This document shows positions 10,338 to 19,900 of a stretch of 40,881 bases of DNA, piece after piece. Position 1 is the stretch's first letter. Each line of letters begins with the position of its first letter. The notes under the pieces are model-generated. The model saw only the letters and a list, made by a program, of their open reading frames with translations, did no database searches and had not been told where the DNA came from. A program made the translations under genes and the position numbers. The DNA lies in the NCBI GenBank assembly GCA_004335635.1, contig QAXH01002984.1:2821-43701 (forward strand). Reading direction: 5' to 3'. The DNA comes from Chloromonas sp. AAM2. Taxonomy: Eukaryota; Chlorophyta; Chlorophyceae; Chlamydomonadales; Chlamydomonadaceae.

Positions 10338-13300
10338 TCAATGCCGCACAATCGAATACCCCTTCGCCAGCAAGCTGGGTGCTGTGGTTCCAGCTGCTGG
10401 TTCCTCCTTGTTGCTGTTCTGGGTCGCAGACTGCTTGACGTTCGAGGTTAGTAAGCATTTATCCGTTGCCAGGGCTGTAAAGTGGTCGGTGTCTGTGTGA
10501 GTATGAATCGGCATTGGCAGCAGGCCATATTGATGATCAGGCGGTGGTTGATTTGATGGTGTGCGGATGGCGGCTCCTCATCGTTTGATGGCGGACATGC
10601 AGCCGGTACTTGTGACATTATTGTGGCGCGCCAATGCTCCACTCAGGTTAAACGTCATGTCTTCGCTCGTGTCGCTCGCCGCTGCCGTGACCGCGCCGAC
10701 AGAAGACGACTCGGTCTCGGCATCTGCCTCGGCTGCCGCTGCTGCGTGGGCGCTCCAGAACGGAGCCTGCTTGGCACACCAGTCCTGCACGGGTGCAAAC
10801 CAGAACAGCGAGGAAATCAGGCACACATTGGCATGACACAGCGATGGAGCATTCGCTCGAGAAATCGCCGTGTGAACTTTTGACGGCTACTAAGCCTGAC
10901 TCCGGGGCGCAAGGCCCTAGCCAACGACTCCAGCATCCCTGAGGGGAAGCCTTTGGAAAAGAACTAAGCATAAACTAGATCCCCCGACCCCCTTCGCGCC
11001 CACCTGTAGCGAACGTATGCTGAGCGCCACCTTGGGAATGGGCTGGAAGTGGTGCATGTGTCCCTCGAGCGCATGGGAGACACCACGTATCTGCATGCAA
11101 GCATACAGATGTAGCGATGAATAGTGTAACAGGCAATGCTGGTGTGGCGGGCCTGTGGGCCTGCCTGCTATTTCTCTACGTCCCTTCTTGCTTATCCCTT
11201 CCGTTGCCACCTCGCACAAGCGCGGCGCCACATCGCACATCGGTGTGATATTGAGCAGCCCTCACTTGAGTCTTCACATTGTAACGCTGGAGGAGGTATA
11301 CAACGTCTTTCCACCCTGCTCTGCCCGCATTGAACACATCCCACCCACCACCCACCACCCGGACCTGTTCGTACAGTCTCTCAGTCCCTTCCTCCCTTGC
11401 CCCTGCTGAGAAGTCCTCCCCGGACTGAAGGTCATAACAACATCAACAACACCAACACACCTGTTTGTACAGCCGTATTCCCGCTCCCAGCATCTCCCTG
11501 GAATCCGCCTCGGCTTTGTGCCGCCCCTCCGCCTCGAGAGATACCTGCAGGACAAGAATGGTATAACAGTATGCGTGCTTTACCCCGCCTCTGTTTAGAG
11601 CGTTGTCTCTGTGTGATCGTTTGTTTTTTATCGTCCCGTCCATACCCAAGATATGATGGCGCGGCATGGATTGTATAGATGCAGTCAAACACGCAGCCAT
11701 GCCACGCAAACTAGTTTAATGCATTACCGTTTAGGCAAAAAATTGCGTCAGCTGCAGGCTCCCCCCTGTTTCGATTTCGTACCCTGTCAATTATAATATC
11801 AAAACGGCTTTGGGCGAAGCTGCAACTGCCATGTAATGACAATGACGAGGTTGCCCAGAAACTCGCTGCACTTGTGTGCCACCTTTGCGCTTGTCACCAC
11901 CCTGCTAACCAACGCCATGTGTACCCCAGATCTTTCCATTCGCACCTGCACCTACTCAGCCTGTTCTGCTGCTGCCTGCGCCCTCACACCCCCCACCTCA
12001 GCTCCCTCCTACAGAATTTTCTTCTCACTCGACCGTATCACTGGCACTCCTTGATATGGTAATTGTCTACAGACTTCCCGTTATGTTCACTTCCGTCCAT
12101 TCAATGATGGTGATGAGGTTGCCACAAGCAACCAACAACATCCTCGTAACCCGCACCTGCTCTTGTGCAGTCACCACCGCGGCCTGTGCCGAGGCTGCCT
12201 GCGCCCTGACAGCTGCCATCTCAGCCCGCAGCTCAATGCACTCGTTGTTCAGCTTCCAAACCTGGGAGGTCTGATTCTGAACCTGAAGGCAAACAGTAGG
12301 GGGCAGGCACAGGGAAGATCAAACAGTTGTTCAGCCACAGCTCAAGGACTACAGCTCTGGCGCCTCACGGCGTGTCCCTTGTGCGTTTGTGGCTTGGCAT
12401 ACGAGCATTTGCCTGTAAATGCCACACCCAGTTTCACACCCAGAGCGCTTTTTCACGCTATAAGATGAAGCATTTACGGCTTCAACGTGCATAGCAAGCA
12501 GGCAGGGGTTTCAACCTCCAGGTAACACGCTCTTGCATGAGGCGATGATGGCCCTGGCCTGACTCATCTCAGATTGAGGGTGGGAAGGGGAAGCCTAATC
12601 TCCCTCTTTTTCCCTCCCCCCTACGCTCTCCCAAACTGTGCCTCCCCTGTTGGTCCTGGTCATTGTAGCATTGCCGCATCAGATGGTGTGTTGTAGATGC
12701 AGCAGGTGGAAAGGCAGATGATGGTGGCCTGTACGTGCAAGCCTCCTCGCCTTTCTGGGTTCTCCCTTGCCAGCCTCCTTAGCGGGTGTATGAAATGTAA
12801 GTGCAGAAGGCGTATGAAATGGAATTTGAAAATGTGTGGAATACTGTGTTGATGCCCATCCACCTCTGTCCACGCCTCGTTCAGCTCCCCACTCGATTCG
12901 GGTCTACTTGGCGCACTGCCCCATGGGTGGGGGGGGGGGACGGGACAGGGGAATGAAATAATTCAAAATTTGAAAACGTGTGAAGTCTAGTGTTGCCCAC
13001 TCACCTCTCTCCTAGCGTCTCTGAGTTCTTCCTGACTCAACGCGACTTGCCGAGTCAACTCGGCACCCTGACCCTGGGCAGCAGCCACCGACTCCTGAGC
13101 GGACTGCAGCTGGCAGCTCAGATCCTCGTTCACACGCAACAAACTCAACCGCTCCTGCGGTGGCATGGGCGGTTTCTGGCAGTTAGTCAGTGGTTGGAAA
13201 AATGTTGGCAACTGCGTTCTGATGGCTCAGCGTGCTCTCAAGACTGGCACGGGGCATGCATCTGGTAACCGTTTTTGTCCCATGGTCCCAGTGTGCAGTT

Positions 13301-15458
13301 CGTATCACCATCTCAAATATAAACGCCAACACTGCATGTACGTCATGCCGGCCGCACCTGTGCCATGAATTCCTTGAGTGCTTTCATTTCCTGCACCTCG
13401 TACTGCATCAGCTCCTGGGCGCGCTGCAGCTCGCACTCCTTCTGGTGACGCGCATGGTCAGCCCTGAAACGACACGCGGCACCACGCAAACCACCAGGCA
13501 AACGTGAGCATGAGGCAGGCAGGCAGGCAGGCAGGCACAGGTTTTTACCACCTATTACCATCACTCTATCAACTCGGTATTGTATCATTGGTTATCATAC
13601 GAGACTGCAGATGACGAACAATATATGCACAGATACCCTGCCTGATCTGATCTGCCCTGCGACATTAACATTTGAATTATGACTCTCAGAAAGGCCCCGT
13701 GTCCTTGTCCCGTCCCCCCCTGTCCCCTGTATTTCCCCTGCCACCTGTGTGTCTCCTCAGCCAGGGCTCTGGCAGAGGCCCTGCAGCGCTCGGGAGTAAT
13801 GCCTGCAGCGGCCTTGGCGTCAGCAGCAGCGCGCTCCGCAGCAGCCAACTTAACCTGCATCGTGCAGCAAGCAGTACCAGCGGATCGTGCTTACGTAGAA
13901 GACGGGAGATAGAGAAGGATTACATATGGTACATGGTGCACGAAGCAAGCGAATAGCACACGATGCGTGGAGCAAGCAACATAATACATGATGCATGAAT
14001 CAAGCACATGATGCTTAAAACAGCATGGGACATGGCTCATAGACCATGTACGCATGACAGTGTGATGAACCGAGCACTTGGGTGTTTGGGGCATGAACCT
14101 CGCATGAAGTGTGTACAGTTGGTGCATGGTGCACAAACATGCCCAATGGGCAGGTCAGTGAACGTCTAGTGTAAATTGTCCCATCAACCCCATGCACCAG
14201 GCACATAGCATCAGCAAAGACAGTTGTCACAAAATCAGGGAAGAGTGAGACAAAACAAACAAACACTTACTCTCCCCATGCTACCCCTCCAATGCTCACC
14301 CGTAGCGTTGCAACTTCATCAGCCGCTTGCTTGACCTGCTTGTCATACGAGCTGATGCTTCCCTCCAGCTGTGGACACAGCAGCACAACGGCACACAACG
14401 GCACTGGCTTGCCGGACAGTGAGTGGCATTAGGGTCATCTGTCCCTGAGTTGCGGGACACATGCCTTCAGTGCATGACGCACATCCACAAGGATGTAAAC
14501 GACAGCAACAGTGCACACAGCAGACATGTTGCACATGCATACGTAGCAAACGGATTTTAAGGGACGGATTTGAAGGGGCGTCAACTCGCCGTGCTGCTGG
14601 ACCACACAGGCTCCATATGTACTGAAATCGTGTGGCAGAACATTCAACATGGGGTTCTTGGTAACTGCGTGCGTTAGATCTGTTCACATGGTCCATGTGC
14701 ACATGCATGCTGTGGCAGTGCATGGGCAGTTGTGACTGCAAGCATGTGCCTGCCCTGCATGCATGCAGCTCATGCACATCGGTTGGCTGCATGGCCACCT
14801 GCCTTGGAAATATGCGCCTTGTGCAGCCCCAAGTCCCGGGCAATCATCTCACGAGACGCCTCAATCTTGCTGAGCTTCAGTTTGGTCTCATCAAGCTCCT
14901 TCTGAAGCTGTCCTTGCTCCTCAAGGTTAGCAGGTGCAAGCTCCCCAGTTTGCTGCGTGTCCACCATTTCACTGTCCAGCTGCTGCTGAACACAGGAAGC
15001 ATGCTCTTCAGTTGCCTCATCAACGCTGATGGCATCTGGTTGGATTGGCGGGCAGCTGTCAGCTTGTTCTGTGGGCTGGCTGGGGCGCGGACTAGTAAGG
15101 CACAAGAGCTCTGCGGTGGGAACTGCCGCCAAAGGTTGAGAGCCACTGGCAATCCTGCGCACTCGGCAAGAGTTTGGGTCTGAACCTGCAAACAACCCTG
15201 CTTCGCCAGTCCCAATAGAAATCAAGCAGTTTGACACGACGGCTACATGGTTGCGAGTTGGCCCCACCCTGCATCTTGTGGCGTAGGCAGGTAGTCCTTG
15301 CCAATGTCCAGGTCATCGATAAGCGAGAATATGCGAGCAGGCGGCTTGCTGAGCAACGGAACCACTGGTTTGAACGAGAACTCCTCGTCTGCTCCGCCAC
15401 CCGACAGTGTTATGCGGTGTGCGGCTGGGGAACGCAGATCAATCAGGTCGCCTTGCAT
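10338..15458 (-). CDS. Coiled-coil protein of unknown function (multi-exon)
   Basis: Phase-consistent minus-strand exons are 15458-15268 (MQGDLIDLRSPAAHRIT; IDDLDIGKDYLP), 15154-14803, 14368-14300, 13854-13745, 13463-13358, 13154-13005, 12282-12157 and 11544-11461. Further 3' exons lie near 11318-11270 (DVVYLLQRYNVKTQ), 11097-11008 (GHMHHFQPIPKVALSI), 10784 to about 10600 (DWCAKQAPFWSAH) and 10430-10338 (ending LLAKGYSIVRH-stop). The middle is heptad-rich: QLQKELDETKLKLSKIEASR, ISSYDKQVKQAADEVATL, ELTRQVALSQEELRDARRE, KLNNECIELRAEMAAVRAQ. The 15154-14803 exon seems to end AAG|GCAGGT (a GC donor), the only nearby donor in phase 0. The last exon's acceptor follows a textbook TACTAAC branch point. 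Unresolved: exact joins between 11461 and 10600, the 15154 start (15145 also fits), the true 5' end, and an alternative stop at 11952. Filament, centrosomal or tethering roles are possible; none can be claimed. Confidence 0.7.
11391..11450. repeat. Block shared with POLH intron 14
   Basis: About 55-60 bp centred on TTGCCCCTGCTGAG, then A/CAGTCCTCCCCGGACTG and AAGG; strongly similar to 19141-19200. Both copies continue into an ACAAC-rich tail. Read on the minus strand, both encode a similar peptide (FSPGRT, S/A, QQGQ). Confidence 0.8.
11825..12060 (-). other. Degenerate copy of a coiled-coil exon carrying an in-frame stop
   Basis: On the minus strand this segment repeats 12093-12290: the exon's 3' half, its donor and about 120 bp of the following intron. 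The intact exon reads AEMAAVRAQAASAQAA; the copy reads AEVGGVRAQAAAEQAE followed by TAG, then CAG|GTGCGA against CAG|GTGCGG. Intron matches continue (GGCAACCTCATCACC against GGCAACCTCGTCATT). With a possible acceptor (CTGTAG before 12008), the copy could be an alternative terminal exon (12008-11952), phase-compatible with the upstream exon. Otherwise it is an intronic relic. Confidence 0.7.
13512..13538. repeat. (GGCA)n microsatellite
   Basis: About six tandem GGCA units in an intron of the coiled-coil gene, between exons 13854-13745 and 13463-13358. No function is evident. Confidence 0.9.
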
Positions 15459-16425
15459 GGTTGTTGACGCAGCTGCCTGACTGAAGCTCCACGCACACGA
15501 GCGGCACAGCTGCCGTGCAACAAGTCGTTATGCATACAGTGTGGCTCTGGAGTAGCGAGGGAAAGCGAGCCTCGGGCTTGAAAAAACAAAAAAGCTGACA
15601 CGTGAGCCCAGCCGTTTCTTAGTTGTTTGTCAGGGCTGAGGTCACAGTCCTCTTCAGGGCTTGAAGATGCACGACATGGATGCACAATATAAGAAGACAT
15701 TGTAGTGAATCTTGCCGTATGCACTTGTACCTGCCATGGTACCCCGTGCAGAATTGCAACTGCAGAATTGATAATTGAGGTTGATCACCTGTCAGCAGGG
15801 AGAGGACATTCTTGGCTCGTCTAGAGCACAATGTAATCTGCACTTGAATGGTAGCGACCTACATCACCGACTTTTGAGGTACCGGTCAGATGGTTCACAT
15901 GCCCATTTGTCTTTTGACGCTGTAGTTCCTGTCTCCTGGTTTTGGCTGTCTGCATTTGATTCACTTGTTGACTCAGGCTCGTCTGCAATCAAGCGGCTGC
16001 CTCAGACATGCCACACGACGCTGAACACACATTCCCACTCGGGAAAGCCTGATCTTACAAACTCATCCAACGCAGATTGTGCTTCCAGCCAGCTGTCTCA
16101 GCCAGGCCACATTAGTTTGACTGTCCCCTGCAGGGTTGTACTTTTGCAATTTTGTTTTGACGCAGACACAACTTCATCTGGTGCTGGTACGCTTCACACC
16201 ATGCAGAGTGAGACAGTTGCTATCAGCAGGAACCGAGCTGAGAGAAAGAGAGGACGTTTGCCATGCTGAACTGGTTAACTTCACTCCCTGCACCCCAGGG
16301 CGTGCTCTGAACTTGAACAACCCTAAGTCAATGAGCTGTTGTGTCTGGGCAATAGGCTGGCGGTGCAACTTACGGATGGCAATACCTGAGCTTGCCTTTG
16401 GAGGCACATCAGAACTGGAAGTCAT
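15459..16425 (-). other. Possible 5' exons of the coiled-coil gene, unresolved
   Basis: Minus-strand coding-like pieces precede the MQGD exon. At 16425-16294 an ATG opens MTSSSDVPPKASS, and further on LIDLGLFKFRARPG with a GTGCAG donor. Near 16090-16060 is WLEAQSALDEF before GTAAGA. At 15982-15883 an exon-like segment with GATTGCAG acceptor and GTACCT donor can be read as an acidic PEST-like peptide or, one frame over, as a coiled-coil-like peptide (SQQVNQMQTAKTRRQELQ). Phases do not chain cleanly, and repeat 2 overlaps part of it. They may belong to this gene's 5' end or to a separate small gene. Confidence 0.35.
16009..16054. repeat. Dispersed repeat 2, copy 2
   Basis: 46-bp match to 6453-6503 with one 5-bp gap. 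It overlaps the region holding possible 5' exons of the minus-strand coiled-coil gene, so part of that apparent coding potential may be repeat-derived. Confidence 0.85.
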
Positions 16426-16711
16426 CGCTTTCCAGGCATGGAGGCAGCAACCTCGCAGGCTGGAAGCAAAGGGTATGAGGAGATTTGAACAGCCCTCTGT
16501 AAGCAACCACTGCTGTCATCCACTGTTACATTAGAGAAGCATCTCTAAATAGAAATGACACGAAGCACGAACGCTAGCAAACAAGAATGGATACCGCCCA
16601 GCGACAAACACCAGTTTTCGGGTGATGCCTATCCTTTTATGGGTTTCCCTATGTCAACACCTACATACATAAACATACTGAGAGCTCTTACTGCCAGCCA
16701 ACCACAAGTTG

Positions 16712-16755
16712 TTGATAATTGCGTTAGACGTGCTGCATGGTGTGCACTCCCTCCT
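16712..16755. repeat. Dispersed 44-bp repeat, copy C
   Basis: Third copy, differing from copy B by GCGTTAGACG in place of GCGTTGGACG. It lies in the interval between POLH (3' end) and the 5' side of the coiled-coil gene, within the likely POLH 3' UTR. Confidence 0.9.
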
Positions 16756-16775
16756 TACAAAGAACTCTCGCGCAA

Positions 16776-16780
16776 TTACA
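16776..16780 (-). terminator. Possible TGTAA poly(A) signal for POLH
   Basis: TTACA on the plus strand (TGTAA on minus) lies about 126 bp past the POLH stop codon, a plausible distance for the chlorophyte poly(A) signal. A second TTACA lies at 16755-16759. Confidence 0.4.
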
Positions 16781-16905
16781 GAACAAAAGCATGTGCAAAA
16801 TCTCATGCATGTCCATTTCTCATGCATAATGACTGCCATCCAGCTCAACCACCCTTTAGCAACCCAGTCTCCTGTGTGTGCAGAAAGAGAACGCAAGAGC
16901 AATGT

Positions 16906-19900
16906 TTAGGGTTTCCGGAACATGGCTGCAATGCTCAACTGCTTCTTGCCATCACCTTGCAACTGCTGCTGCTTAGCTTTAGCACCCCGGCCTGCAGAGG
17001 GCCCAGCCTTATTGCCTGTCAGGACCTGCTTCATATGGGCTCGTCTCCTGGCCACACCTTCAAGCATGCGGCGCTGCTCTTCCACATCAATGCCACTGAT
17101 CCATGCGTCTGACAAGTCTGCCTCCCCATCTGGGGCACCTGGCAAATCAATCAACACCTGCTCCTCCCCTACAGGCTGGTGCTTTTGTTCGTGCCCTTGC
17201 TTCTGCCCCTGCTCCTCCTGTTCCTGCACCAATTCATGTCCATGCTCGCCATCCTGGCGTTGCCCCTGCCCTTGCAGGTTGTGAGCATGATCTACTGCCT
17301 CCATCTCAGCGCCTTGCATGTCAGCACCCACATGCTGATGCATGGGCGTCCGTCCATGCCCCTGTGCATGTGCATGCACATTCCTCTGCTCATGCGGCCA
17401 TGCTTGTCCCTGCGCTGTTCCTTGCCCTTGGCCTTCTCCATGCACACTCTCAGGTGTTGCCCCACACCCATGCACAGTGTCATACGTTCCCTGGTCAGCT
17501 TTTGGTGGCGCGTGTCCCAAGTCACCATAAATCTCTAGGGATATTGCTGCATTTTGTTGTGGGGTCGGGTCAGACACTTTTCCAGGCGCTGCAGGCAGGT
17601 GTGTGAACGGTACATCTTGCGTGGGCTGAGACGCCGAAGGCCGTCCAAACAGGCTGTGCAGTGTGCGGGACAGGTTAGATGTCTTGGGAGGACGGGCAGC
17701 AGGGGCAGGCATGGCGGCAGTGTGCTGTAAATGTGAATCCTGTTGATGGTTGCTGCTGTTGGTTGCTTGTGGCACGTGGGGGTGTACATGAGTGGTGGTT
17801 GGTGTGGATGTCGCTGGTGTGGTGGATGGGAACAGAGTGTGATGTGGAGTGGTGTGTGGATGTCGCAAGTGAGGGGCCAATGGTGGCTGGCGTTGGTTCG
17901 TAATAGGTTGATGTGTGGGTGCTGGAAGCAAAACCACCTCAGCCACTGATGTCTCCTGTGGGCGTTGAGTCATGATGGATTCCAAACCGGATCGCTTGCG
18001 TTTTGCTACCTGTTGATGATGGCTGTCGGCATGCTCTGGCTGGATCTCCAAAGTGCGCTCTGTGCTACTGTGCGATGTGGTGCGCTTGATGGGGAGGTGT
18101 GTGGTGGGCTCGGTGTGAGCATGTGCGCTGGGCTGCCTAAACGTGTGTATGGTGGGCTGCGTGCTTGGCTGTGTGGTGGGCTGAGTGGTGAGCTGTATGG
18201 TGGGCTGTGTGGTGGGCTGGCTTGCCTGCTTCATTGGTAGCATTGTGGTGGGCTGCTGTTGTGTTGTTGCCTGAGGTAGTTGAGTCAGTTGCTGAAGTGT
18301 GAGAAACTGTGTGATGGTCTGCCGGCCATTCTTGGGTCGCTGTCGTGACACTGACGGTTGAGTCGCTTGCTGAGCAGGTTGTTGGTGCAGTTGTTGGCTC
18401 GGTTGAGGTGCGAGGAAATGTGTGATGGCACGTGCACCTTCAGCAGGTGGTTGAAAGAAGTCGGTTGCTGATAATGCCAGTCTTGTGCAGGGCAATGCAT
18501 CCGTCAGCTTCCTGCGGACGTGCATGAAAAGGTTGGTTGACGAATGAGAACCACCACAGCAGAGTTGGTTGGCCCCGACAATTAACCCAGTAACCACTGC
18601 CACAAACGTTTGCTCTTACCTCAAGTTGGGCTTCTGACCAGATTGAGATGGACACGTGGGCGTCAGTGATGTAGATTCGTTTTAATGTGAGACTCCAATG
18701 TTGAGGCGCAGAACGGCTTCGTTTCTATGTGAGATTTGAATTCAACTTTGAAATTGAAATCCCACATCACTGGTGGGCGTCAAACCTGGCCTCTCCCCGT
18801 GCCACACATTTTGTGCCACACCCTTCTGTGCGGTAGCAGAGAGAAATCACTGGAGAAGCGAGATGCATGAGAAATGAAGCATGCGAAACGCAACATGACA
18901 TGCAAGGATTCCTCATGCAGCGCACCTGTATGTATGCCACACCTCCCCATGGCATCGCTCCACAGTAACGGCATGGGAAGGCCAGTTTGTGCTACGTCAG
19001 CCATCTGGCGAGTAATTGCATGTCTACCTTGTGATGCTGAAGAGTTGAGTGGTGGGAGATAACACAGGTGTCTTTACTGAAGAATTGACTTTGCGGTTGT
19101 TGCTTAGGGTGCAGTGGTGACCGATAGGTCACCTATTTTCCTTCCCCTCTTGCCCCTGCTGAGCAGTCCTCCCCGGACTGAAGGCCATGTAAACAACAAC
19201 AACAAGCAGCGCACAGCACGCGAGTGCCACACATGCTGCGCATGAACCACATGTTGCATGCCGCACCTGAATGTGGCCATGGCAATGCTGTCCGTCACAC
19301 ATGACGCAGCATTCCAACATGACATGCACGCGCCCCACATCAATGGGGCAATGCATGCAAGACATGACATGCACACGAACCGCACCTGAACATGGCCAGG
19401 GCAGCGCCTGCAATGGCCTCTGCTGACGGTCCTGTGCTGGCACTGTGCGAGGGCATGGAGCAGCGCACGCTGCGATCCTGAAGCAAGGCGCCTCGGCCAC
19501 CGCGGTAATTCAGCACTGCGGAGAGAAGTGGGAACGCACAACGTAGCTCAGCACTGCGGAAGGAATGTGGCAGCTCTATACGTTTGTACTGCCGGTACAA
19601 GCTTACACTTGTTTATACCAGGGAAGCCGGCACAGGACACTCCTTGACTCCTTGGTGCACTGTTGGCTCCCAAACCCTCAAATTGACCACAAAATAGAGG
19701 GCACAGAACATGGGGAGGTGGCTTCCTATTCAAAACGGTCACGGAACATATCCTGAGATCCTGAACAGCTAGCTTCATACTCCCACTCACGACCCATGTA
19801 CTCACTTAGGTTGCGGGGTCTCCTGTGGTGCTCCCACTCGTCTTCAGCCATGCGTTCACACAGCTCATAGGCAAGCATGGACATCCAGCGACTGACCTGC

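Larger units (their letters stand above)
16426..16905. other. Intergenic region between POLH 3' end and coiled-coil gene 5' side
   Basis: 480 bp without supported coding sequence. It contains dispersed repeat copy C and a candidate POLH poly(A) signal. Both flanking genes are on the minus strand, so it should also contain the promoter of the downstream gene if that gene begins near 16425. Confidence 0.5.

Noticed and set aside
12930..12941. G-quadruplex candidate at a poly-G run
   Set aside because: A single homopolymer run without four spaced G-tracts nearby; too weak to call.
17103..17606. Plus-strand open frames opposite the POLH tail
   Set aside because: Shadows of the strongly biased codons of the POLH last exon on the other strand.
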